Positions 19,631 to 31,499 are shown, counted from the stretch's first letter. The stretch is 64,000 nt of DNA from Trichobilharzia szidati (GCA_944472155.2 OX235279.1:174075868-174139867); one strand, 5' to 3'. Made by a program: numbers and translations. Notes: generated from the sequence alone by a model not told the origin.

Positions 19631-20650
19631 TAGAGTTTAACTCCATTATGGATAAGATTTTATTCTGATAAGTCACACAGTGTTACACAGTGATATTAAC
19701 TGATGACCACGTTTCGAGCACAAACTATTACTACACATAATCATATCAACGCAATACTCACACAACTTTCTTGCTTCATTTATATACATGAATCGAACTG
19801 ATGATTAGACATTTGAATAAAAATCAATATGGGATTTTGTACATTCAGAAATAATAAAATGAGTGTTATGAATTATATACAATCAGATGGGAAATAAGAC
19901 GAGTGTTTTTATAGTCAAAATAAGTGAGTAACTTGTTATAATGTACGTGAATTGAATACATAAAGAAACCATAATTCATCCAAGTTTACCTTGGTAACAG
20001 TTGTTTTCTATGTTTCATTATAGTGGTTATTTTTTGACCCAATGATCTAAATCTCTCAAATGCTTTCCAGGAAATTTTATTACATCATCTTTTATTTTTC
20101 GTATATTGCTGGTCAGCCGGTGTTTTGCTGTTGAGTCAACCCAACTACTGAAACTCCTTGGAACTGCTTCCAAACCTGTGATAAATAACTACTTCCTTTT
20201 CTCATGTTGTTTGTCACTGATCATGCTATCGTATTTTACCCGCGCGCTCTTGTTTCCTTGATCTACTATTTTCATGAATAACGCCTGTCTGATGGAAGGA
20301 AAAATAGTCAGTGTTATTGATATAAGAATAAAACTTGTGCACTTGTGTGGTAGAGTATAATTCCACTGTGGGTAAAATTTATTCTGATACAGTCTCACAG
20401 TTTTATATAGTAATACTAACTGATGACCATGTTTCGAGCACAATTTACAACTACTGCTCATAATCACCTCACATCAAGGCACTACTCACCCAATTTTCTA
20501 ACTTCCTTTATATAATTCCATTATTCCTTATCGCTTGACTTGATTGATAGTTGTAGTATTTTGCATATTTCCGCTATGAGTGATGAGTCATTCATATTGC
20601 ATGTGTTGAGTGTAGAATACTCGATGAACAAGGATTCAGTAATCAATCTC
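19631..20650 (-). repeat. Two PLE terminal repeats (copies a and b) with spacer
   Basis: Copy a at 19631-19790 with ctgatgaccacgtttcgagc at 19700; copy b at about 20340-20650 with the corresponding block at 20420. The 720 bp spacing equals the segment missing from unit 3. Confidence 0.6.
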
Positions 20651-20689
20651 TCTCTATCTCCACCTACCTATGTTACTTCTTAGAATGTC

Positions 20690-21860
20690 AACCCTCTCCC
20701 ACCATGCTATTGTGTGGTTGTGTGTTAATGCATGCAGTGCATTGCGATTGCTGAGCTTTTTTACAAGTTACTGACTTTTTCTAAATTACCCATCTTCTCG
20801 GGGTCAACCATTCTTACCTTAGCTAAATTCTTATGTTCCAACAATCTCACTACCCCAGATCTACTAGCTTGATCTATGTAGTTGACCTAATTCACAGTCA
20901 TTGCAAGGTATTTTGTAAATTATATTATTTTGTTTAATTGGGTCCACCGGGTCTTTTATCCTACACAGCTTCTCCTACCTGAGTGAGTTTGTAGGTTTGA
21001 ATGCCACCCTAATTCCTGCTTTATTGAGAATCCTACGTAGGGTCTCAGATGTCCCCTCCCTCCTTATATGGTATAACAGTGGATGACATATTTTCTCTTA
21101 TTTATTTTATCATTACTAGTTTCCCCATTATTTTTATTTTGCTTTTGGCCTTTTTCGATCTTCCTAATGAATTTTATAGGATAGTTATTCAACACCAATG
21201 TTTCTTCTATCTGTTTCATTTCCTCATTTAGGTCATTTCTTGTGCTACTTAGTGCTACTGCTCGGTTTGTTAGACACTCAACTACTAAGCCTGCCTTAAC
21301 AGTTAACGGATGAGATGAATTAAAGGGGCCTAAATATATATTAGCAGAATGCGTTGGCTTTTTATGAACACTAGTGTGTAGTTTACCTTCTTCTGTCCGT
21401 TTTATTTTACAATCTAACATCATGGCTAATTCTCCTTGTTCATTTTCTGATTCAAATGTGAATTTTATTCCCTCTGCTAGTGAGTTTATATGTGTCAAGA
21501 AGCTAGAGAGAGATATGTTCTGTTTTTGACACTGTGTGTGAAAGTGTCATCCACATATCTCCACCATATTTTGTTTGGAGAAGGATTAAATGTATTTAGA
21601 GCCATATTTTCCCAGCTGTCCATAAATATATCTGTTATTATTTCGCTAATATCATGGGCTTAATTTAGTCTCTCTGTAGACGATGATACGTCTTGAAATG
21701 GAATGCACACATTCTATCCTGCAAATTCTGTTCTCTTTGCTTTGATGATAATGTTTGTTTTTTGAAAATTCTGATTACTTACTCTGAAAGCAGATATATT
21801 AGTGTATTCTGGTTTTATTTGTTCCAGAAACTTATAGATAGCAACTGTACTGTAAGCATC
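20690..21860 (-). pseudogene. PLE-A, unit 2 copy
   Basis: Best-preserved PLE-A C-terminal frame: 144 codons at 21064-21498 cover FESENEQGELAMMLDCKIKR, HKKPTHSAN, SSHPLTVKAGLVVECLTNRA and NNYPIKFIRKIEKG without the frameshift seen in units 1 and 3. The endonuclease start NLVY lies below it near 20930, out of frame. Upstream, WWRYVDDTF is encoded near 21570 in another frame. Confidence 0.75.
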
Positions 21861-21949
21861 ACACGGTATTTGTTATTTTCAAGTGTTATTCTGCAGTGAT
21901 CTGCAGTGATTACAAATTACACCACGAACAGACTTGTCATTTAAGGAAG

Positions 21950-22200
21950 GATTTCATCATGAACTGACACTGGTTAGAGAACCATTGGGAATCCTGGGAG
22001 TACTGGACAGCTGTTCCACTCTAGTTTGGGACTCTTCAGCAGTTTGCAGCCACCGATGTTCCAACCCAGGACCTTCTGATTACAAGACGAGCATCCTCGT
22101 AGACCATTGAGCCACTGGGACCCGGTCGAATGGCCAGCCCGTGAATTCCAACTACTGCCAATTCACGATATAGCGCAACCGCTAGCCAATGTCTTCAACC
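21950..22200 (-). mobile_element. tRNA-like SINE, minus strand, unit 2
   Basis: Fuller than the unit-1 copy: it retains cactgggacccggtcgaatg, the segment missing near 2895. The B-box region (gttccaacccaggacc on the plus strand) is mutated. Confidence 0.6.
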
Positions 22201-22339
22201 AGCTCCCTACAATCCAATACTTGATTAACAATCAAGGGTGTTGGACAGCTATTCTGCCCTAGTTTCGATCTATCCAGTAGTACGTATTCCTGACAGTACT
22301 AGCAGTTGAACTCAGAACTTCCAGCTTATGAGGCCAGCC

Positions 22340-22875
22340 CATTGACTATTCAACTACTGGAATGGAATCCAGTGATTCTGGAGTTCTAACTGCTTCCTAT
22401 ATGTGTGGTATACAGCACAGCGGCACGACCAGCCAATTCCATTGGTGAGTACCTGTCCTTATGCCCAACTTAATGAACTCCAACCGGTTTAAAACTGCTC
22501 ATTAGATCTGCAAGTACTCCATCGTGTAGTGAGTAAGCAGTGAATATTGCATTAATTAGTACAAAATACTCACCTCCTTTGTACATTTCAAGGTGAGCAC
22601 TTTTACAATGTGACAGTAGCATCATTAAGCAAAACTACTGGAATGCAAAGTAATTTTTGTGTGTACACAAACCTTCTTCAATGTAAATTTGGCCAAATAC
22701 CAGAAATTCTTCAAAATGCGAGAAGGAATCATAATTGGATTTTCTTAAAGTGCTCATCAAAAGATTAAATTCTGTGTTAACAATCTGAAATTCCATAACC
22801 TTGTTGCATATTTCGTAGAGTTTTCATGTCGTGTAATATCAAAATCACTCACCCTGAATGAAGGAGAGCGAAAAA
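22340..22875. other. Non-coding spacer
   Basis: Matches 3111-3640. No coding signal. Confidence 0.5.
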
Positions 22876-23150
22876 GAGGTCATTGTCTTCTGGTGAAGTG
22901 ATCTGGGATAAGTTTTCGTTGAAGGGGTTGTTAGAATTCACTGGGTCATTAGATTTTCCAGTTACTGTCTGTCTGGGTGGTAATGAGCTAACCTTATAAC
23001 GTAAGGATATTGGGTTTTACGCCTGGTGGAGTAGTACGCTTTCACTTCTGAAAACTCCTAGACTAGAATCATGCAAATTTTGAGAACTTCTTGGTTTTCA
23101 ACGGCTCTCTAACTGATGCCAGTTCACGATGAAAACTATAACTAATTATA
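22876..23150 (+). repeat. SINE-like repeat with tRNA-like boxes, absent from unit 1
   Basis: Plus strand ggtggtaatgagctaacc, then ggatattgggttttacgcc, an A-box/B-box-like pair. The flanks include a short inverted match to the neighbouring minus-strand SINE (ctctaactgatgccagttca against tgaactgacactggttagag). Copies at 43830-44095 and 60065-60340. Confidence 0.45.
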
Positions 23151-23159
23151 ATTACAAAA

Positions 23160-23370
23160 GAATGGATACTGAACAAAGAGTAGTCTTTTCGATAACTTCA
23201 TCATCAGCCTCTACAGTTATATACACATTATAGTGAATGAATGAATGCATGAATTAGTGTTATGAACAACATTAAGGTTGCTGTTTAAATACCATCGAAT
23301 CAATAATATCAATGGATTACAGTTCAAGAGCATCAACATAAAATAAGCTGAATGTCAGAAAAATTAGGAA
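23160..23370 (+). repeat. Gag-leader repeat joined directly to gag 3' flank ('gag-less' locus)
   Basis: Starts with the leader found before gag (gaatggatactgaacaaaga, (GAAT)n, gttatgaacaac). Instead of continuing into gag it passes at gaacaacatt into the sequence that lies after the gag/SINE block (gctgtttaaata, catcgaatcaataat, catcaacataaaataagctg). Both gag edges carry gaacaaca, so a short-homology deletion, or an original site without gag, would explain it. Copy: 44115-44315. Confidence 0.55.
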
Positions 23371-23655
23371 GGATAACAATATTATGAACTCATGAATTTC
23401 TAGTCTCTACTGAAGGCCAGCCAGGGCAGTAGTAGTGGCTAGCTGGACTTGCTTCTTTTGAACACAGAGCACTGGCTGTTTCAAGAGAGTTGCGATAGAC
23501 TCTGCTGTTTGGAACATGCGGTGCTTCGATGATTTTGGCAATTTATTAGGCACCCGGTAGATTATAGAGAGGGATTCTTCAGTGCTGGCTGGCTTTGTGG
23601 CCGGTTTGCATCAGATGGTCCAATATCGAACTGTTAATGGCTTTAACTACACCTT
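23371..23655. other. Non-coding segment not present in unit 1
   Basis: No protein recognised. Shared with unit 3 (44316-44625). Confidence 0.45.
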
Positions 23656-23659
23656 TACT

Positions 23660-24330
23660 TAGCCATAGTGGGAGATATTCTCGAGCAAGCACGAAAAATC
23701 AAGTTCCTAGAGCAACGGCCAATATAACTTGCTCCACACCGAGCGCAGTTGAATTGGTAGATACAATTTGAAGTGGCTAGCTAGTCTAGGTACTTCATCT
23801 TTCAGTCGAGGTAGCACCATCGGCCGTGTAGAGAATAATACGTGTAGTTCGCCAGCATTAATAGTTCTTTGATCTGATTTTCTGAATTTCCTCGTAATTA
23901 TTTCACTTGTTACAACGCTCCTGAACTGCAGTCATATATAAAAAGGCTTCTTGTTTACGGATAATGAGTCATCCTTTTCCGCTTTCTTTGTCATGTGTTT
24001 CTTGATAAACTTTTCGGGATAGCTATTTTCGATCAAAGTATCATATACAATGCTCAATTCATCTTCAATTACTTCTTCTGAGCATATAGCTGTAACTCTG
24101 TGGTTGAGGGTCCTCACTAAATTTCTTTTGTACTTGAGAGGAACGAAGCTGTGAAAATGTGTATATTGTCCTGTCCAGGTACGACTGGACAGGAAACACT
24201 GACTGAAGTGACTCCAATCTAACCTTGCTGTAGGCTTGAATAACAGTCCTGCTTCAGTGAGTTTTCGAGCCAGGAAACTGAACGTCTCTTGTCAAAAATG
24301 TGTCAAAACAGAGTCTTGTCCCACTATTCG
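23660..24330 (-). pseudogene. PLE-C, unit 2 copy
   Basis: Same fragment as at 3905-4560, with NSYPEKFIKKHMTKKAEKDD closer to the family form than in unit 1. The frame is open for 61 codons from Met (23932-24117) and can be read upstream through NLVRTLNHR. Confidence 0.6.
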
Positions 24331-24414
24331 TGTTTTATATTGTACTAGCTAGGTATTGAGAAAAAGATTTCATTTTCAGATGGAGGGATGAGGGGGACGG
24401 AAGCCTACACACAA

Positions 24415-25100
24415 ACTAATGAGGAATTATGTTGTTTTTCAACACAAGCAAAATACTGGGCGCATCATCTTAGAAAGACTGGAAGATGTCTCGAGATATG
24501 GAGGATTTCTCCAAATACAAATTGAAAGTTCGAGTCACAGGTGGACTCGGTTCGCAAAATTACGCATCACTGTTAAACAGAAAATGCAACTGAAGTCAGC
24601 TGTTTACCGAAAATGCATCGACTTCGCAAACGCTCTCAACACTCCGTAGTTAATTAGTGTAAATGGTCATGAGCCTTATTAAATAACTATATGATGATGT
24701 CCAATGTCAAGTAATTCACAACCTGAGTGTTATGAAGAGTTTGAAGTACAGATCGGAGTAACAGAATGTTGCTTGCTGACTATCACCAATAATTTTGCTA
24801 CTTATGGTATCGCCCAACAGAAATACAGGAGATGGATTTGACACTCGGTGAGGTGAGGAGGCCGCTGGGTGACATCGCGCGTCAGGCCATCACTCGAGTG
24901 GAACCCGAAAAGGAAGCGGCGAGTGGGACGTCGGTGCAAGGGTGACATGGAGGAGATCGTGTGAAGAAGAGTTGAAACAGTATGGATTAACATGGATGTA
25001 GGTGAAAAGTACATCAGAAGACAGAAGCAAGTGGAGACGTGCAGTTGAAGCCATATGTTCCACTAGGAACCCAAGGGAACAATATTAAATAATAATAATA
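24415..25100 (+). pseudogene. LINE-B, internally deleted copy
   Basis: The left part (24415-24800) matches 4670-5035 of unit 1, including the motif-A relic KCIDFANALNT. At about 24805 it jumps to a LINE-B 3' end (ggagatggatttgacactcg to aacaatattaaataataata), skipping motif C and the thumb. The 3' end differs from the one in unit 1 and resembles the end of the copies at 12042 and 31105. Same structure at 45370-46060. Confidence 0.6.
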
Positions 25101-25117
25101 ATGACTTGTATTTCCCT

Positions 25118-25138
25118 TTAATTAATTAATTAATTATA
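25118..25138 (+). repeat. (TTAA)n microsatellite
   Basis: Shorter allele of the run at 6173-6206. Confidence 0.85.
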
Positions 25139-25189
25139 TTGATCCGAAATGCTCGACATCCCTGTCAACATTATCACCATCTTTCTATC

Positions 25190-25440
25190 CAAGTCAGTAG
25201 TTTACTGAAACTAAATTAGGTGTCAGTACATCGTCAAACATTCTCAGAAGGTGTAACTTCGATTCCCGGCTGATGGTTCCATAAATCTCAAGTAGTTCAG
25301 TAGCCGACAGTAACCCTCGAAATTCGGAAGGAAGTTTAGGCGTGCGTGAGGCTAGAAGCCGCGGTATCCAGTGAAAAATACACCACAGCCACTGAACCTT
25401 TACAACTTTAGCTTGAATCCCTGGGAGTGTTCCCATCGGA
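25190..25440 (-). repeat. SINE-like repeat, unit 2 copy
   Basis: As at 6255-6500, with a 4-base duplication (gtgcgtgagg) that changes reading frames. This shows the frames crossing it are not under coding constraint. Confidence 0.45.
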
Positions 25441-25820
25441 AATTAAGAAATGAAAATAAATCAACATCACAGTAAGCTGATGCTTTTTGTTTCTTAATTG
25501 GATTAGACAAAAAACAAAGTGTTTGGTACATGATACGATTCAGTCAGTTATCACACTCATGTTACATTCATATTACGCGTATATAAAATCTGGTCATCTT
25601 TTGTTTTTTAGAAATCAAATAAGAATTTCAGAAAATGGAACAGAAGGAATGAAAACAAAATTGAATGATGAAAGTTGTAACACCACATAATTTTCCTTTC
25701 TTTGTGTATCTAAAGCCAACTTGAACTAAGTTAGGCTAATTACCAGTTTGTCTCCTCAAACTACTTCGCACTGTAGCGGCATTCACAAGAATAAAACAAT
25801 AAACTAATTGAATATTGAAT
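25441..25820. other. Non-coding stretch next to the exon-like block
   Basis: Matches 6501-6870; no gene recognised. Confidence 0.4.
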
Positions 25821-25821
25821 A

Positions 25822-26019
25822 TCAAAAATATTGTTGTGAACCAGTAATATATTCACTTGACGCGCTTCCATCATACAATGCTGTCATTGATAGAGATGAA
25901 GAAATAATTTCGGTAAATATTTGCATTGCACCTAGAACATAATCTTGCTGGTCGACTTCAATGGAATGACCGCCTTGAAGAGTTTGAGCTGTAATACTCA
26001 AGAACTGTAACAGTAACAA
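25822..26019 (-). pseudogene. Exon-like fragment, possibly a Bax-inhibitor/Lifeguard (TMBIM)-type C-terminal segment
   Basis: The minus strand has a pyrimidine-rich run ending ttactgttacag, then an open stretch containing TLQGGHSIEVDQQDYVLGA, then MQIFTEIISSSLSMTALYDG. A second possible acceptor (tattacag) lies 16 bases inside. The segment D-Q-x-D-Y-V-L-G-A-x-x-I-F-T-E-I-I resembles the S-x-E-D/E-Y-V-x-A-A/L-x-L-Y-x-D-I-I segment near the end of TMBIM-family channels (anti-apoptotic ER/Golgi membrane proteins), but the match is from memory and short. Possible donors are GTATGA after MTAL or GTTCAC after EYITG. Units 3 and 4 keep it with few changes (46780-46977, 62227-62454); unit 1 has lost it. 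No other exon of such a gene is visible. Confidence 0.35.
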
Positions 26020-26235
26020 GTGAAGTAGGAAAAATAGAATTCAACTAATTTGCAAATAAAATTAATTGCAAATCATCCACCTGAGCTACAAATCTTCTCT
26101 ATTATTTCAATTCAACTAATTGCTGACAAAGTTATTTCTGGGTTTAGATTGTCTGATGGGAAATGTTTTTAGTGAACCAGAAATCGGTGGGTGAATTTCC
26201 TTCTGTTTCTTATCTATTTTATTTGTCTTTAAATT

Positions 26236-26264
26236 CATACTACTTATTACTAGTAAGTAGTATG
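26236..26264. repeat. Hairpin, 11-bp arms
   Basis: Identical to 7175-7203. Confidence 0.7.
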
Positions 26265-26799
26265 TTTTATATTTCATATGCCAGTTTCTGTAGCAATTGG
26301 GTTGGTTCTCCTACGTGGGGTCACCAGCCTCTGCCCAACCATCCTTCTTTTTCCATGAGAGCAATTAGTCCATTCGATAAATTTGAATAAGGCATTAAGA
26401 CAACTGTAAAGAATAGGATAAAGTGGATATGTGCTGTTGTAACTCTATGTTCCACTCAAAACCCATGCGGACAATAATGATAACAATAACCGACTACAAA
26501 TTATTGCTCCGGATTTCTCGACAGAAATCTGCACTAATATGATATCATTTCTTTTATTTATCTCTTTGTAAAATGTATACAACCTATAACAGTTTCAATA
26601 TCAATGTTACTAAATATTCACATACTTGAAATAGTTAATTCGAAGGTGGAGAACATTATTCTGTTCTACTTATCTGAATACCCGAGAAGTTGAAAGGAAG
26701 TAACTACAGGTGTCTGGAAGTTTCTTTCCCTTCACGTTCCCCAGTGGAACATAAGTCTTCAAGCTAGTGGCTTAAGGTTCCTGTAGCAGTGGTTACTTC
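26265..26799. other. Non-coding spacer
   Basis: Matches 7204-7740; no gene recognised. Confidence 0.5.
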
Positions 26800-27060
26800 T
26801 AACGGATGACGTCGCTATTCTCATTCCCAACCTCTCCTCTTCACCAGCATTATTTCTGGCTTAGGGGGATAAATGAATGCATGGGTGGTGCAATAATCGA
26901 ACCCCGGACCATGTGCATGGCCAGTGAGTGTGCTGACCATTGTACCACCGACGCACTGTCCGGAAGTTGGTTCTTCCTAACTCCTTCCAACTCTTCTGTT
27001 TCTTGCGAACTGTTACTTCCTATCACATTCCCCTTCGTTTCTATGCTTCTTGTCAATACA
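26800..27060 (-). mobile_element. tRNA-like SINE, second family, unit 2
   Basis: Both boxes are as at 7741-7990, with B box CCGGGGTTCGATTATTGC intact on the minus strand. Confidence 0.6.
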
Positions 27061-29105
27061 ACTCATTCATTATCCCATTACATTTATCCCTCCCACATTT
27101 ATTCGACTTCTTTTATGCGTTGATCAATAATATTAACAACTGTAACCACTCATCCCTTCTGCTACTACTCTTTATTGTGACGAAGAGGTTGGATACAAAT
27201 GAGGGCGATTCTACAGCCAAAGAAAGTGAATCCGCCAAAAAGGGTGTTTCCTGCACTGAACTGCTTGTTTTGCTTCGTATTAATGCCTGGTTGCGGTTTA
27301 TTCATACATATGGAAAAGTCACAAGAATATTCGAGCAACAGGGATAGAAATCATACATTAATTAGATAGGCAAAATAAGCAATAAAATATGCATCACAGT
27401 GTCACAGTGTAAGAGTTCAAGGTTTTGATGAAGTATCTGGGAGAATTGAATACCGAATTTTATCAAATAAATTTCTCAATGAGACAATCTAAGGTTGACA
27501 AGTTCCCCTTCCATTCTACCTCCTCTAACCACATTAATACTCATTTACGCGTATGTCACCAAGTACATACGTGCATTGGACAAACAGAAAAAAATGTTTT
27601 ATGACCGCATAATCAGGCATATTCCAAGGAAATTGTGCAATTTTGAAAGGTGCAAAAGTTTTTAGTAGTACAGTCACTCGGCGCTAGCCTGATAGATAAC
27701 TGCCACGAAATCGAGGTTTGAAAATCCTTTAAGATAATTAACTTATTTGCAGTCTGCTGAGTATCATCAAAACTATAGCGGTTTAGCAGTTAACACTAAT
27801 TTTAGTCTAGTTAGTTCCGTTTATTTTAATGCTGCTTAATTTATATTTTGTCTTCTTCCATACTGTTGACTTGAAAATTACTCATCAAACCGACTTATTA
27901 TTATTATTATTTAAACACTTGGAATCATCAAAACTTATGACACTCCAGTTACATTTTGTACTTCTAGTTAACGTCCAGTTCCAGTTCCTGACTGTGTAAT
28001 ATGCTTGCGACTTTTCTATGCATACCAACACCTGTAGTTCTTTTCTTTCATCCCTGTGTCTATTCAGTTACGTAATACTAGTCGTCGGAATCTTTTTAAT
28101 AAATAGTTAAAGTATATGGGGAAGTTTGCATAGTGATTTTGTAACTGTTTGCAGCTACTTGTAATCGGTAAGAACCGACGACGAAAACCAAATGGCACCA
28201 AGTTATCTTGCTCAGTTTGTTGTTCAGGTTTAGTTCGAGTTCATCACCAAGAGGATCAACTGTATCAGATGACAGTGGTCAGTATTATTCATGTAATGGG
28301 TGGTGCTTGAAAGTAATACGAGTAGCAGTAGTAGTGTGCGCTGAAAACGCACAGATGACATCCTAACCCCAATCTACTCTTAATCAACCCTAATATTCCT
28401 CTGTTTAGATTAACCTAACCCTGACCTATCCTTAGTCAAAACCTTAGCTTAATCTTTCTCTCATCTTACCTTAAACTAAACAGATATGCTGTTGAATATT
28501 ATCGCACTTTATTCAACAATTTTTTTCATGAATATAGTGATATTTACCTGTTTCTACTGCTTTGCAATGAATCGGAGTTCCAGGATCATTGGTGAGTCTG
28601 CGCCTTTTGGATGCTTAAGTCTAACCTCACCAGTAGCAGTATTGTGGTGGCGTGATTCAGACAGTGTGTTCCAACGGAATATTATTTTCACATAATCCCA
28701 CATTTCAATACTGTATCAGCAACAGTATCCTATACATGCATTTGAACATTCTGTTTCCCGCCGTTCAATGTAAACCAAAACCACACGCTCAGTGGTTAGT
28801 TATATCTTGGCTTCCGCGTCTTGCCTTCTGGTGTTAGTCAGTATTAGTCTCAGTAGTTTGCCAAAACCAAAGTCAAAAATTATTGCTAACTTCTTCATCA
28901 GTGGCGTCGGAATTATAAATACGTTTTCCGCGGTGTTCGAGTTCCCCTCCAGATTGACCCAATCTCCGGTTGACTGGCTAGTCCTATAGAGTAGTGTTCA
29001 ATTCTGTATTAAAGCTTTAAGCTTTGAATTTCTCGGGTTGTTATTCCTTACAAGCTGGGGGTTACCAGCCTGTTGACTAACATTCCTCCCATTCTAGGCC
29101 TATAA
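27061..29105. other. Long non-coding spacer with CCTAA-rich tract
   Basis: Nearly identical to 7991-10049. The CCTAA-rich tract lies at about 28353-28482. No gene supported. Confidence 0.55.
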
Positions 29106-29215
29106 TTGACTAGTAAACTAGGTGAGGTTTAGGAGTTCATCTGCTAAGAATCGAACTTCAGCCTCCCTCGTGGTTGTTGATCATTCTACAATTGAACTAC
29201 GGGTGCATTTAAATT
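29106..29215 (-). repeat. tRNA-like SINE fragment, third family, unit 2
   Basis: As at 10050-10155. Two bases in the A-box region differ (acaattgaactac against acaaccaaactac). Confidence 0.5.
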
Positions 29216-29573
29216 GGTACATGTACCAGAATAATCTACATATTGGAATCCCTCTATGAACAATCTATTCAAGACACTGATACTTATTTGAATATTTCAG
29301 CTAACTTTGTAATTATTCCCCTGTCTCCCTTGACCTGTATGTCATCCGTCTAACATTTGCATACCTCCTTTTTTACCTCAACTCTTGTTTTATCCTTCTT
29401 TTTAGTGCTTCTCTTTACTGTTATGTGATAGTGTTGATTATAATGTGTATTTTCACAGCAGGAATTTTGTTTGAATGATGTCAAGGTTAAGCCATGAGGT
29501 GACTGGTTGACTCTGGACCTTTAGTGGGAAACGTGGTTTGCTCCTTGTATTTCTTGCAGACAGAGCTTTGATA

Positions 29574-29921
29574 CTAGCTTGCTGCGAGTATTCTGACTGA
29601 TCCCCAAGTCGTTAATGCTTGTTTCTGGTCAACTAACTTCGCTGTTGTGTACTTATTTTGTACCTGGACAATATAGCTACCGGACGCCATTGTTAGAGTA
29701 GTTTTGTACTCTTGATATAACTTAGTTTTCTTGAAGAGTGCCACACATTCTACCACATCAAACCATTTTTTGGTGTTGCTGGAGTGTAATTCTAGACCGT
29801 AAATCCCTCGTAGAAGCTTGGAAAGCTCTATACAGGACAGAGCATCGGATGGCTTCCCGTGCTCGGTCCCAAATACTTGGTTTTTGATTATTACAGTGTA
29901 CGTCTTCCATGACAATGGCAA
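29574..29921 (-). other. Unidentified 115-codon frame
   Basis: Open from Met on the minus strand, starting MPLSWKTYTVIIKNQVFG, with KPSDALSCIELSKLLRGIYG in the middle and TTWGSVRILAAS at the end. It has no hydrophobic segment, and the composition is ordinary. The unit-1 copy (10440-10865) is frameshifted. The unit-3 piece (50455-50580), although diverged, keeps matching codons such as IQVFGNE and DALSC in one frame, which hints at an old coding repeat such as a retrotransposon ORF. It ends where LINE-B begins on the other strand. Function unknown. Confidence 0.35.
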
Positions 29922-29934
29922 TCAAACCTCTACC

Positions 29935-31107
29935 TCAACTTCCTTCATAGACTTTGAGAAGGCCTTCGACAGACAGCGTTGACCGCGAAGTAATTTGGAC
30001 ACTACTCAAGTACTACGGCGTACCCCAAATATTCATCAACCTTATTCAACAGCTGTACGACAACGGCACATGTCAAGTGATCCACAATGGAAAACTCAGT
30101 GAGGCGTTTGGAGTAAACACAGGAGTCAGTCAGACAAGACTGTTTATTATCACCAATGATATTCCTAATTGTGGTGGACTGGACTGAATTATGCGTCAGA
30201 CAGTGGGGAACGAGAAGACAGGGAGATCCTGGACCGACGTGAACAACCTAGAAGACCTGGATTTCGCGCGTGGATGATTTATGTTTGATGTCACACAAAA
30301 TCGAAGACTTACAAGCGAAAACCGACAAACTGGTCGAAGAAGCAGCCAGAGAAGACAGGACTCCAGGTGAACATAGACAAGACGAAGGTTATGAAAATAA
30401 CCAACCAACAACAACAACAGCAGCAACATCCAGCGCCAATCACAGTCAACTCGTGGGATTTGAAACAGGGTACTTCATTCACTCATCTAGGGAGCATTGT
30501 CTCAACTACAGGAGGAACGGACGAGGATGTCAAATCGAGAATCGGAAAGGCGAGAAACACATTCATCAACCTGAAACCAATCTGGAAATCTTTGTCACTC
30601 AACTCAGCATCAACAACAAAATTCGGATTTTCAATACAAACGTCAAGTCAGTCAGTTCTTCTATACGGATGGATCAGAAACTTGGCCAGTGGGTCACAAA
30701 GAATATTTCCAACAGCCTGTTGCAGACCTTTATCAACAACTGTCTTAGCTCTATACACTGAAGATCAGATGGCCAGAAAGAACAAGAACCAACAAGAAAC
30801 TATGGGAAGAAACAAAACAAGAACCAATCGCCCAACAAATATGCAGGAGAAAGTGGAGATGGATGATTGGACACTCGCTGAGGAGGCCGTTGGGTGACAT
30901 CGCGCGTCAGGCCATCACTCGAGTGGAACCCGAAAGGGAAGCGGCGAGTGGGACGTCCAAGTGTGGGTGACATGGAGGAGATCATGTGAAGAAGAGTTGA
31001 AACACTATTGACTAACATGGATGTAGGTGAAAAGTACAGCAGAAGACAGAAGCAATTGGAGACGTGTAGTTGAAGCCCTATGTTCCACTAGGAACCCAAG
31101 GGAACAA
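29935..31107 (+). pseudogene. LINE-B copy 2, unit 2
   Basis: Same truncation as 10870-12045. The N-terminal piece reads further (VDREVIWTLLKYYGVPQIFI at 29970-30030) because two bases differ from unit 1. The catalytic region reads EDLDFARG instead of FADD. The glutamine tract and the SFTHLGSIVSTTGGTDEDVK block are intact in the 176-codon frame at 30367-30897. Ends aacaataataaaaataataa. Confidence 0.7.
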
Positions 31108-31137
31108 TAATAAAAATAATAACCTTTTATGACCATA

Positions 31138-31154
31138 TGTATATATATATATAT
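31138..31154 (+). repeat. (TA)n microsatellite
   Basis: Follows the LINE-B tail, as at 12075. Confidence 0.75.
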
Positions 31155-31499
31155 CGCACACATAAAAAGTAGTTAAATCTTACAGAACGACTTACAAATA
31201 GAAAGTGTACTGAGGCGAATGCCATAAACACTTTAGGTAACATCTGTTATGGAGTAAAAATAAATCAACAAGAAAAAGTGAGAGACAGTCGGGAGAAATG
31301 AACTAGTAATGATTACATCATAGGATAATTGCATTGTGATAAAAGCTTACAGTGATACAAATATCACACACTTACTGATGACCCCAAACAATCGTTTTCC
31401 GCATACTCCTTTCACGCTGGTCACATCACTTTCCAACTTGACAGCAGTGTTTGTAAAAAGACCAAAGTTATCGAATAAATACCTTTCTAGACATTAAGT

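Noticed and set aside
26163..26390. 75-codon hydrophobic plus frame seen in units 2-4
   Set aside because: A one-base difference (an extra t near 7207) closes it in unit 1, it spans a perfect DNA hairpin, and it has no recognisable domain.
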